Both the position numbers and the translations under genes were made by a program. DNA of 64,000 nt from DASPNM01 sp035626515 (GTDB lineage Bacteria; Bacteroidota; Bacteroidia; Chitinophagales; Chitinophagaceae), in the NCBI GenBank assembly GCA_035626515.1, contig DASPNM010000029.1:62001-126000 (forward strand), read 5' to 3'. This document shows, piece after piece, positions 25,952 to 35,814 of the stretch; the first letter of the stretch is position 1, and each line of letters starts with the position of its first letter. A model generated the notes under the pieces. That model was not told the origin of the DNA. It saw only the letters and a program-made list of their open reading frames with translations, and searched no databases.

Positions 25952-26944
25952 ATGAAATTTTTGCTCATCCTTTTTCTCTTTGCCTGCCTGAAGGCTGGGG
26001 CGCAGAATGAATTTGCAACGGAGAAGTTTTATGCCGCTTTCCGGGAAATGGTAGCCGACGGTGAAAACGGGTTTGCGGCTGGCAAAGGTGCGGAACGAAA
26101 AACGGCAATCGCCGCACTCGTCAAAAAGTTTCAGCTGAAGTCCGCGCTTCCTTTTTCCGACTCGGCACACCTTTACGTTCCCGTCATCGGGAGGCCTTAT
26201 GCCGAGTTTTATTTCCGCGCCGGGAAGACCACGGCGGAAATTGAGCAGCGAAAAGCGAACCTCATTCAGGCAGTGAGCAACGCGCTGAATAAGACGCTGT
26301 ACCCTCGTTCAGAGATTTCAGGCCTGGCGGGCTCTTCCGTTAAGTACACATACTATTATACAAATCGCAGGGATAGTCTTTCCATCTTTGCCGATTTCAG
26401 GGCGGCCACTTTCTTAGAAAACGGAAAGCACCTGTTGACCTTTCAGATAATGGGGAAACCTCCTGCAGTGGAAGTGACTAAAAAAAGCCCACTGTCGCCG
26501 GAAACCGATTTAAAGCGAAAACTCAGGGGTTTTTTTGACGAGGCATCCTCCTGTTTTGCGTTCCAAAAAGCGCGGCAGATCCGTTCCAACCAACATTATA
26601 CTTATTACGAAACCTCCGTTACCCTCTTTGGCCGCCCGGGCGAGATAGAGGAGAGCCGGCTCGAATGCACCTTACAATTTTCTTTCGGGTTCACGCTCCT
26701 CAGCGGGCTCGAGGAAGCAGAAAGGATCTATAACCAGCTTCGCGCTGATCTTCAGTCGTCGCTTTCCGGACGGATCAGCTTCAGCGCCGAACAACAGTCG
26801 AAGTACAACAAGGAAAGCTACTCGGTACAGGGGATTGATGCCGGGAGCAATTTCATTTCTTCCAAAAATGTCGTGACCCTCACAATCGTCAAAAGCAAGG
26901 ATTATCCGGCGGTGTATTTTCGGATGAACCGGAAGCGATACTAG
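25952..26944 (+). CDS. Secreted protein of unknown function
   Basis: A 330-residue protein with a signal peptide (about 1-17, ending KAGAQ). I do not recognise a family. The middle has two similar-looking beta-rich stretches: SSVKYTYYYTNRRDSLSIFADF (about 129-150) and SNQHYTYYETSVTLFGRPGEIE (about 210-235). Both have an aromatic TYYYT/TYYET core, suggesting an internal duplication. It starts 13 bp after the PHP-protein gene and may share its transcript. Confidence 0.75.
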   Translation: MKFLLILFLFACLKAGAQNEFATEKFYAAFREMVADGENGFAAGKGAERKTAIAALVKKFQLKSALPFSDSAHLYVPVIGRPYAEFYFRAGKTTAEIEQRKANLIQAVSNALNKTLYPRSEISGLAGSSVKYTYYYTNRRDSLSIFADFRAATFLENGKHLLTFQIMGKPPAVEVTKKSPLSPETDLKRKLRGFFDEASSCFAFQKARQIRSNQHYTYYETSVTLFGRPGEIEESRLECTLQFSFGFTLLSGLEEAERIYNQLRADLQSSLSGRISFSAEQQSKYNKESYSVQGIDAGSNFISSKNVVTLTIVKSKDYPAVYFRMNRKRY

Positions 26945-26955
26945 GCGCGACGGAA

Positions 26956-26979
26956 AATATTAAATATTGAATATTGAAT
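26956..26979. repeat. AT-rich 7-bp tandem tract (aatattR)
   Basis: aatatta, aatattg, aatattg and a partial aat follow each other without gaps, a little downstream of the preceding stop codon. Confidence 0.65.
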
Positions 26980-27000
26980 GCAGAGTTGCTCCCCATAGTT

Positions 27001-27042
27001 CAAAATTTAATATTTGATCGTGATATTTAATATTTAGTATTT
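27001..27042. repeat. AT-rich 7-bp tract running through a stop codon
   Basis: Units gatattt, aatattt and agtattt (27022-27042) cover the TAA stop (27027-27029) and the last codons of the minus-strand TPR gene. The sequence before them (CAAAATTTAATATT) repeats the element at 10048. Confidence 0.6.
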
Positions 27043-28712
27043 CTCTCGCTCCGCTCGCGCACCTTTTTCGCTTCGACGATTCGCTTCTGTTTTTCCAGCG
27101 TAACCGCGTATCCGCGGAGCGCCCAAACATTTTCATTGTTGCGCTTCAGATCGGAAAGGAAGACTTGTTCGGCTTCGTGCAAGCGACCCGCTTTTGTGAG
27201 CGCTTCTCCGAGATAAGGCCGCGGACTGAGCAACCAATCCCTCGGTTCGTTATAAACCATATGGTGTTCGATGGAATCTGCCTGCCGGTAGTGGCGCACT
27301 GCTCCTTCGTAGAGGTTCCGGTGCTCGTGGATCGCGCCGAGAAGAAGCTGTTCGGCTACGCGCGCTCCTTCTATCGCCGCGGAAAAAGGACTCATCGGCA
27401 CGAACAGTACGCTGTCTTTCATGCATTCGCGAAGCGCGTCCAGTTCATCTCCCGCTTCCGGAAATCTTTTCAAATGCGAATAAGCCATCCCTCTCCCGAA
27501 ATGATAGATCGCCCTCGCATATGCTTGCGACTTCGGTGGTTCGGAGCTTTGCAGCACTGCTTCCCATTCACCAAAACGCACGTCCGCAAGCAGCGGCGTC
27601 ATGTAGACGTACTGCATGTAATTTCCCATCGCTCCCGGCAGGTTGAGATAATCGGGCGGAATGCTGCCCATGGTTTCAACTGCCGATTTTTCGGATCTGT
27701 TTTTTTGGCCCGCGAGCAGAGCATTGTTCGTCTGCATGTGCAGGTTGTGGATGAGATAGAGAAAATCATTTCCTGCTGCGGGCGCGAATTGCGACAACAT
27801 CGCACGGTAACTCCTCACCGCCGCTTCATTCACCTCAACACCCTTCCTGTATTGCCCCGTGCGCAGGTAAATATGGGAAGGCATGTGCACCATGTGCGAA
27901 AGCGCGGGCGTGAGCTTTCCCAGGCGATCGGCGCTGGGCAGCGCGCGTGCTGCGAAAGGTGAAGCCTCCATCACGTGGATGTAATAATGATTCGCACCGG
28001 GGTGTGTGGGCGTTCGAGCCAGCAATTTTTCCAGCACTTTTCGGATGCGGGGCGTCCAGGGTTTTGGCGTTCCGTCCACATTCCAAAGATCCCAGGGGTG
28101 CAGCAGCATCATCGCGTCGGCATAGAGCGCGGCTACATCGGGATCGTTCGGATAACGTGCATACACTTTCGCCATCTCATCTGCATAGCGCTCGTTAAGT
28201 TTCCGCCGGTCTTCCGAAGCGTCTCCCGTATACCTTGCGGCCTGCGCACGGATCAGCATCTTTTCCTTTTCCGGGCACTCCCTGCTCAGTTCGATTGCTT
28301 TTTGTGATTTGAGGAACGCATCCCGCGAAGCAGTATAGCCGACATCGTTGATGTTCGGACCGTAGGCCAGCGCCTGTGCCCACTGCAACATAGCAGACCC
28401 GGGATCGAAGCGCGCTGCTTTCCGAAATGAAGCCATCGCCTCGATGATGTGAAAGCCATAGTACATGTTTATTCCCTGGTCGAAATAAAACTGCGCGCTG
28501 TCGTGACGGGTGCTGATCTTCCAGTGGTATCTGCCCGACCCGGCAACCGGTCGAATTTCGTTTTCCTCAAGCCATTCATCAAGCTGTTGCCAGTCAGGTG
28601 AACAGCTCAGGCGCAACAGGGTTTTTCTGTTTTCCCCCATCGGTCTCATAGAGGCGATCAGGAAGGCCAGACAGAATGCCGCGGGGACGAGGAAGAGCAG
28701 ACGAAGCATCAT
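27027..28712 (-). CDS. Tetratricopeptide-repeat protein
   Basis: A 561-residue protein with an N-terminal hydrophobic signal/anchor (about 1-22) and TPR-like helical repeats through most of its length. Segments include SAQFYFDQGINMYYGFHIIEAM, MLQWAQALAYGPNIND, and HPGANHYYIHVMEAS in the middle. This HYYIH-MEAS pattern is seen in a conserved group of periplasmic TPR proteins of unknown role. No catalytic motifs were found. The last codons and stop lie inside a 7-bp repeat. It probably acts as a scaffold in the periplasm. Confidence 0.78.
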   Translation of the reverse strand: MMLRLLFLVPAAFCLAFLIASMRPMGENRKTLLRLSCSPDWQQLDEWLEENEIRPVAGSGRYHWKISTRHDSAQFYFDQGINMYYGFHIIEAMASFRKAARFDPGSAMLQWAQALAYGPNINDVGYTASRDAFLKSQKAIELSRECPEKEKMLIRAQAARYTGDASEDRRKLNERYADEMAKVYARYPNDPDVAALYADAMMLLHPWDLWNVDGTPKPWTPRIRKVLEKLLARTPTHPGANHYYIHVMEASPFAARALPSADRLGKLTPALSHMVHMPSHIYLRTGQYRKGVEVNEAAVRSYRAMLSQFAPAAGNDFLYLIHNLHMQTNNALLAGQKNRSEKSAVETMGSIPPDYLNLPGAMGNYMQYVYMTPLLADVRFGEWEAVLQSSEPPKSQAYARAIYHFGRGMAYSHLKRFPEAGDELDALRECMKDSVLFVPMSPFSAAIEGARVAEQLLLGAIHEHRNLYEGAVRHYRQADSIEHHMVYNEPRDWLLSPRPYLGEALTKAGRLHEAEQVFLSDLKRNNENVWALRGYAVTLEKQKRIVEAKKVRERSERNTKY

Positions 28713-28760
28713 AACCCGGGATTTTGAACGCTGTGAAATTTACAAAATCCGCAGCAAAGA

Positions 28761-30701
<1,941 letters not shown>

Positions 30702-30711
30702 AATAAGCCGG

Positions 30712-30719
30712 CAAAAATA
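30712..30719 (-). promoter_or_regulatory. -7 promoter box of the ABC-F gene
   Basis: The reverse strand reads TATTTTTG (TAnnTTTG), 10 bases before ATG 30701. It is paired with the plus-strand box at 30745. Confidence 0.6.
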
Positions 30720-30744
30720 CACGCCTGCCTCAGCCGTTTTGAGT

Positions 30745-30752
30745 TAATTTTG
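30745..30752 (+). promoter_or_regulatory. -7 promoter box of the DUF3347 lipoprotein/TonB receptor operon
   Basis: TAATTTTG matches TAnnTTTG, 17 bases before ATG 30770. It overlaps the alternative GTG start at 30752, ruling it out. Confidence 0.6.
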
Positions 30753-30769
30753 TGAAATTTTATTTTTCG

Positions 30770-31372
30770 ATGAAGTACCTCGCGGTGTATTTCGCATTCT
30801 TTCTCTTGATGACTATTTTTTCCTGCGCGGAAAAAAAGGGGAAAGTGCAGCCCGAGCCGGCGGGCGCCAGCCGTCACAGCACCGGTTTCAACCGGACAGT
30901 CGAACAACTTTTGACACATTATTTCAGCCTTTCAGAGGCACTGGTTAATTGGGACACCGCCGCTGTTGCGGCGCACGCGGGGGCGTTGAAAAGCTCACTG
31001 GACAGTTTCGCCCTCGATGAACTGCGTCCGGATTCCGTAATGCATGCCCGGGCGCTGGAGCCGCTGTTAAACGCCCGCGTGGAGATGGGTTCCATAGTGG
31101 CTGACCCCTCGCTCGACGAGAAACGCGCATCCTTCAACCTCTTGTCCGATAACCTCCGCAGCTTTCTTTCCGCCATCCGGTTCGATTCCTACTCGCTCTA
31201 CTGGCAGGTTTGCCCGATGGCATTCGACGACACGCGTCCGGGCTACTGGCTGAGCCGCGTTGATTCGATCCGCAATCCTTATCTCGGCACGAAGCATCCC
31301 AAATACGGAAAAGGCATGCTGGCCTGCGGCGAAACGCAGGAGGTGCTCGACTTCCGCGCAACACCGAAATGA
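30770..31372 (+). CDS. DUF3347 lipoprotein
   Basis: A 200-residue lipoprotein: signal with lipobox ending MTIFSC near residue 19. The DUF3347 domain follows, with LLTHYFSLSEALVNWDTAAV at the front and YWQVCPMAFDDTRPGYWLSR, RNPYLGTKHPKYGKGMLACG at the end. DUF3347 is found alone and at the C-terminus of CusB-like metal-efflux adaptors. The conserved Cys/Met/His residues (CPMAF, MLACG) hint at metal binding, which is inference only. The TonB receptor starts in an ATGA overlap with its stop, so the two are coupled. Confidence 0.8.
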   Translation: MKYLAVYFAFFLLMTIFSCAEKKGKVQPEPAGASRHSTGFNRTVEQLLTHYFSLSEALVNWDTAAVAAHAGALKSSLDSFALDELRPDSVMHARALEPLLNARVEMGSIVADPSLDEKRASFNLLSDNLRSFLSAIRFDSYSLYWQVCPMAFDDTRPGYWLSRVDSIRNPYLGTKHPKYGKGMLACGETQEVLDFRATPK

Positions 31373-33747
31373 AAAAACTGCTTCCAGCGATCCTTTGTCT
31401 GGCGGCGGCTTTCTTTCAAAACAATGCCGGCGCGCAGGCGCGTTTTTCGCTGAACGGCTACGTGCGTGACAGTCTCACCGGGGAAACGATCAGCGGTGCG
31501 ACGGTCGGGGTGTTCGACCGGCGGGCGGGAGGACAGCTGCGTGCCGTCCTCAGTAACTCATACGGATTTTATTCCCTTACACTGGACGCCGGGCTCTACT
31601 CGGTCAATGTTTCGCACGTTGCCTATATCGGGGATTCTGTGAACGTGGACCTGCGCGCAAATCAGTCTTTCAATTTCAACCTGGTCTCGCGTGCGGCTGC
31701 CGTGCAGGAAGTCGTCGTGTACAGCAGGCGCCGGGATTCGCACGTACGCAGCTCACAAATGAGCCGTGTGGACCTGACCATCACTCAGATCCGGGGCATC
31801 CCGGCACTTCTGGGAGAGATTGATCCCCTGAAGGCGATACAGCTGGTTCCCGGAATTCGCAATGCGGGCGAAGGGAATGCCGGCTTCTACGTGCGCGGGG
31901 GAGGGCCAGATCAAAATTTGATCCTCCTCGATGATGCAGTTGTCTACAATACCGGTCATCTTTTCGGATTCTTTTCGATTTTCAATCCGGACGCCATCAA
32001 AAGCCTCAGCCTCGTGAAAGGCGGAATGCCGGCACAATATGGGGGGCGGATCTCATCGGTGGTGGATATTTCGATGAAAGAGGGGAATCTCAACGAGCCG
32101 CAGGTGGATGGAGGCATCGGAGCGATCGCCTCCCGGTTTTCCTTCCAGGGCCCGTTGAAAAAAGACAAGGCATCTTTCATCCTGTCTGGCCGCCGTACGT
32201 ACGTTGACGCGCTGGTAAAACCTTTTATTCGCGAATCCAGCCCGTTCTTCGGATCAGGATATTATTTCTATGATCTGAATGCCAAAGTGAATTATCGTTT
32301 TTCGGAAAAAGACCGAATTTACCTCAGCGGTTATTTCGGCCGCGATGTGTTCGAGTTTCGCAATGCCCGCCGGTCTTTCCGCACGAGCATTCCCTGGGGC
32401 AATTCTACGGCCACCTTCCGGTGGAATCATGTTTTCAACCGGAGACTGTTTTCCAACAGCACCGTCGTGTACAACGATTACCGCTTTCGATTTTCGGCAG
32501 CGCAGGACAATTTCCAGATCGGCCTTTCTTCCGGGATACGCGACCTGAGCCTGAAGACCGACCTTGATTATTTTCCCTTTCCGAAGCACCGGCTGAAATT
32601 CGGAGGACTGGTCACTTACCATAAGTTCATCCCCAACGTAGTGAGCGGGCGGCAGGATTCGATCGTATTTACGCCAAACAACGAAGACATTAAATACGCG
32701 ATGGAAACCGCGCTCTATGTTCAGGACGACTGGGAAATCAGCCCGAAGCTTAAGATGAATTACGGTTTGCGCTGGAGCCGGTTTGCGCAGGTGGGGCCGT
32801 ATACCGTTTACGTGCGCGACGCAAACCAGAACAAAATCGACAGCACCGTTTATGGCCGGTTTGAAAAAGTTAAGGGCTATGGCGGCCTGGAACCGCGGGT
32901 GACACTGCGCTACCTGCTGAACGAATCCACCTCTTTGAAGGCCTCTGTTACCCGCAACCTGCAGTACATACACCTGGTCAGCAACGCGGCGACGACGCTT
33001 CCCACTGATCTCTGGGTTCCGAGCACCTATGTGGTTCGTCCACAGCTGGGATGGCTTTATGCCGCCGGGCTATTCCGGAATTTCATGAACAACATGTTCG
33101 AAACCTCCATTGAGATATACTACAAGGACATGCGCCAGCAGATCGAATACGCTGAAGGTTACACGCCCTCGCTGAGCGACCCCGAACGTGAATTCGTTTT
33201 CGGCAAAGGCTGGAGTTATGGGAGCGAGCTTTTTCTTCAAAAGCTGCGCGGCCGGCTCACCGGCTGGTTTGGCTATACGCTTTCCTGGACCTGGAGAAAA
33301 TTCTCCGATCTCAACGAGGGGGAGAAATACCCCGCGAAGTACGACCGCCGCCACGATCTTTCAGTCGTTACCAACTATGAGCTCAACCCGAAGTGGCGCC
33401 TCGGTGCAGTGTTTGTTTTCGGAACGGGGAATGCCATCACACTTCCGGAACGCTTTTATTTTATCAGCGGGACGCTCACGCAGGAATACAGCGGGTTGAA
33501 CCAGTACCGGATGAAGTCTTACCACCGCCTGGATCTCGCGGCCACGTTCACGCCTCAGCCCCGTAAAAAACGGAGGATCGCCAGCTATTGGGTGTTCAGC
33601 ATTTACAATGCGTACAGCAGGCTGAATCCTTATTTCATTTACTTTGACCAGGTGGGCAGCGCGCAGAATGGCGACCTTCGGGTGGAAGCGCGGCAGGTTT
33701 CTCTTTTTCCGGTCCTCCCGGCCGTTACCTGGAACTTTCGTTTTTGA
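31369..33747 (+). CDS. TonB-dependent outer-membrane receptor
   Basis: A 792-residue receptor. Signal peptide about 1-22, then a CarboxypepD_reg-like beta domain (about 25-110; FSLNGYVRDSLTGETISGATV). The plug (about 125-235) contains YVRGGGPDQNLILLDDAVVYN and KGGMPAQYGGRISSVVDISMK. The rest is a beta-barrel ending in Phe (VTWNFRF), the outer-membrane insertion signal. No SusD partner is adjacent, so it is not a classical Sus pair. Coupling to the DUF3347 lipoprotein suggests metal or siderophore uptake, but the ligand is unknown. No nearby sigma/anti-sigma pair was seen. Confidence 0.92.
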   Translation: MKKLLPAILCLAAAFFQNNAGAQARFSLNGYVRDSLTGETISGATVGVFDRRAGGQLRAVLSNSYGFYSLTLDAGLYSVNVSHVAYIGDSVNVDLRANQSFNFNLVSRAAAVQEVVVYSRRRDSHVRSSQMSRVDLTITQIRGIPALLGEIDPLKAIQLVPGIRNAGEGNAGFYVRGGGPDQNLILLDDAVVYNTGHLFGFFSIFNPDAIKSLSLVKGGMPAQYGGRISSVVDISMKEGNLNEPQVDGGIGAIASRFSFQGPLKKDKASFILSGRRTYVDALVKPFIRESSPFFGSGYYFYDLNAKVNYRFSEKDRIYLSGYFGRDVFEFRNARRSFRTSIPWGNSTATFRWNHVFNRRLFSNSTVVYNDYRFRFSAAQDNFQIGLSSGIRDLSLKTDLDYFPFPKHRLKFGGLVTYHKFIPNVVSGRQDSIVFTPNNEDIKYAMETALYVQDDWEISPKLKMNYGLRWSRFAQVGPYTVYVRDANQNKIDSTVYGRFEKVKGYGGLEPRVTLRYLLNESTSLKASVTRNLQYIHLVSNAATTLPTDLWVPSTYVVRPQLGWLYAAGLFRNFMNNMFETSIEIYYKDMRQQIEYAEGYTPSLSDPEREFVFGKGWSYGSELFLQKLRGRLTGWFGYTLSWTWRKFSDLNEGEKYPAKYDRRHDLSVVTNYELNPKWRLGAVFVFGTGNAITLPERFYFISGTLTQEYSGLNQYRMKSYHRLDLAATFTPQPRKKRRIASYWVFSIYNAYSRLNPYFIYFDQVGSAQNGDLRVEARQVSLFPVLPAVTWNFRF

Positions 33748-33824
33748 AGGCTCTGGGAAAACGTTTAGATTTACAGGCTGCCCGTTAATTCTGCATTATT
33801 TTCTTAACCTTAAACACAAAACCA

Positions 33825-34346
33825 ATGAAAAGAATTATTGCTTTAGCAGGCATTTTGCTGTTCGTCTTCGCCTGCCAGAACAGGGAAGCCGGTACCAGCA
33901 CGTCCGAAAGCGAAGCGATCAATGCAAAGAGCCGCGCGGTTTACAAAGCGATCGAAACGGGGGATGTAAGCGGACTGGACAGCATCATCGACAAGGACGT
34001 GGTGGATCACGATATGGGCGGAATACGCGGACTGGATTCAGTGAAGAAAATGCTGAGCGACATTCACACGCATTTCGACGACTTGAAATTTGACATCATC
34101 GCGCAGGCAAACAACGGCGATTACCACTTCACATTGCTTACCTTCAACGGCACCCCGAAAGATAATTTTATGGGGATGGAAGCCGGCAGGCGGGTTTCGA
34201 TGAAGGCCGTCGACGTAGTGCGCATCAAGAACGGGAAGATGGTCGAACACTGGGGCTTTACCGACAATGCCGAGATGATGAAAATGCAGATGGCGCACGG
34301 GCAGGGAACGGACACAACTAAAAAAGACACGACAAAACCTTATTAA
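33825..34346 (+). CDS. SnoaL-like (ester cyclase-type) lipoprotein
   Basis: A 173-residue lipoprotein with lipobox LLFVFAC (Cys17) and a SnoaL-like/NTF2-fold domain. AVYKAIETGDVSGLDSIIDKD is the first helix pair, RRVSMKAVDVVRIKNGKMVEHW is the final strand pair. The tail is Thr/Lys-rich. SnoaL-like proteins include polyketide cyclases and many of unknown role. The next lipoprotein gene starts 2 bp after its stop, so they are likely an operon. Confidence 0.82.
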   Translation: MKRIIALAGILLFVFACQNREAGTSTSESEAINAKSRAVYKAIETGDVSGLDSIIDKDVVDHDMGGIRGLDSVKKMLSDIHTHFDDLKFDIIAQANNGDYHFTLLTFNGTPKDNFMGMEAGRRVSMKAVDVVRIKNGKMVEHWGFTDNAEMMKMQMAHGQGTDTTKKDTTKPY

Positions 34347-34347
34347 C

Positions 34348-34830
34348 ATGCATAGACCCCGGTTCAGTGGCCACCTCAACATCCTATTTCTGCCAATACT
34401 TGCATTGCTTGTCGCCTGCAATGCCGCCAACAAGGAAGAGCAGAAGCAGGTGGACAAAAAAACGGACAAGGATACCATCCGCCGCGGCAATGATCGCGAC
34501 CGTGCCGAAGACAGCGTGGCGACGACAGGCAGTTATTCGAACGAACGTTTTCGCAACGTTACGGTGCAGCGCATCGGCACAAATACCTTTCGCATCCGCG
34601 GCCAAGCTCAGATTTTCGAGGCCACCTTCAGCTGGGTGGTGGAAGACGGACACGAGGAGATCAAAACCGGCTACACGATGACGGACGCCGGCGCTCCGGA
34701 GTGGGGGAACTTTGACTTTACGGTGCAGGCGGATAAGAAAGATCCAAACTCCACGCTCGTTCTTATTCTCTACGAAGTCAGCGCGCGCGACGGGAGCAGG
34801 CAATACGAGCTGCCGATCCGGCTGTACTAA
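34348..34830 (+). CDS. Gmad2-domain lipoprotein
   Basis: A 160-residue lipoprotein with lipobox LLVAC (about residue 24), a charged Lys/Asp-rich spacer and a Gmad2-type immunoglobulin-like domain (about 68-158: RIRGQAQIFEATFSWVVED, then LVLILYEVSARDGSRQYELPI). Gmad2 domains occur in spore-germination GerM proteins and other cell-surface proteins; the role is unknown. The ATG lies two bases after the upstream gene, and a bidirectional terminator follows it. Confidence 0.75.
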   Translation: MHRPRFSGHLNILFLPILALLVACNAANKEEQKQVDKKTDKDTIRRGNDRDRAEDSVATTGSYSNERFRNVTVQRIGTNTFRIRGQAQIFEATFSWVVEDGHEEIKTGYTMTDAGAPEWGNFDFTVQADKKDPNSTLVLILYEVSARDGSRQYELPIRLY

Positions 34831-34850
34831 GACGGAATATTTTGGAAAAT

Positions 34851-34880
34851 AAAAAGCCCCACATTCCAGTGGGGCTTTTT
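34851..34880. terminator. Bidirectional intrinsic terminator
   Basis: A 12-bp perfect stem AAAAAGCCCCAC / GTGGGGCTTTTT with a 6-base loop lies between two convergent genes. The A run and T run serve both directions. Confidence 0.9.
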
Positions 34881-34896
34881 CGACTTGGACATCCGA

Positions 34897-35553
34897 TTAA
34901 TGCTGATGCTTATCGTCGTGTTTGGTCTTAATCTTTTGATCCTCCGTCTTCACCTTCGTCTTTTCGTCGTCTGTTTTTACCTTGGTCTTTTTATCTTCAG
35001 TTTTGATCTTCAGTTCCTGCTCATCCTTCTCCATCTCCCGGTCATCCACGTCGGGCTTCAGCCTGGTGTCGTTTGCCGTGTGCACGATGAACACGTCGGT
35101 TACTTCCGTACCATTAGCATCCATCCAGACGGAACGCGCAGTGCCACTTTCGAGCAGCCGGACCACATAAAGCTCATCGTGGTTAGCCCCTTTCATACGC
35201 GCTATGTCATAGACCGCGTTGCCGAAACGGCTAAGAGCGGTATTGATTACAGCATCGGGAACGAAGGTCTGGAGTACCGGGAGCGCCACGTTGAAGCTTT
35301 CCCCCGCAGGGTTGAAGTACACATGCATCACGCGGTTATTTTCCATGTAGCTGGCTACCCACCAGTCCCGCAGAGGTTCCCAGGTTACAACGGTAATATT
35401 GGGGTTGGTTACCTCGAAGGAGGTGCGAATGTGCATCGGCACACTGTAACCCGGATTGGCTGTGGTTGTTCCCAGCCGGTAAATTGTGACTTCCTGCGCA
35501 CTGAGCGCGCAGGCGGAGGACAGAAGTAATACGGACAGAAATATCTTTTTCAT
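34897..35553 (-). CDS. Secreted protein with PepSY-like body and charged repeat tail
   Basis: A 218-residue secreted protein (signal about 1-20, ending LSAQ). The body (about 40-150) has WWVASYMENNRVMHVYFNPAG and TFVPDAVINTALSRFG, resembling the PepSY-like/BLIP fold common in Bacteroidota. From about residue 175 the tail is built of near-exact nine-residue Lys/Asp/Thr repeats (KTKVKTDDE, KTKVKTEDQ, KIKTKHDDK) and ends in His residues. Such tails suggest a flexible polyelectrolyte, perhaps metal-binding; this is inference. Confidence 0.72.
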   Translation of the reverse strand: MKKIFLSVLLLSSACALSAQEVTIYRLGTTTANPGYSVPMHIRTSFEVTNPNITVVTWEPLRDWWVASYMENNRVMHVYFNPAGESFNVALPVLQTFVPDAVINTALSRFGNAVYDIARMKGANHDELYVVRLLESGTARSVWMDANGTEVTDVFIVHTANDTRLKPDVDDREMEKDEQELKIKTEDKKTKVKTDDEKTKVKTEDQKIKTKHDDKHQH

Positions 35554-35814
35554 GGGTTTAGGTTTTAAGATTTAACAAATGCTCTCACCGGCAGTCATGC
35601 AAGGATAGTGCCTGCACGGTAATGAATTTCTTTTAATGAAAAGCTGAGATTCTTACGCGTGGAGAATCTTCCTAATGGAACTGTGCGAATTTTCCACAGG
35701 GTGAGGAACCCTGGCGCAGCTTCCCCGGCGGTGGAAACTCCCGGCTTCGTCCGCCTTTGTGTTCTAAATTGCTATCGGCGAAATTGCCGTAATTTCCTCG
35801 CTTAAACCGACAGC

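Noticed and set aside
27165..27962. 265-codon plus-strand ORF
   Set aside because: Antisense to the TPR protein; no signal, domain or promoter.
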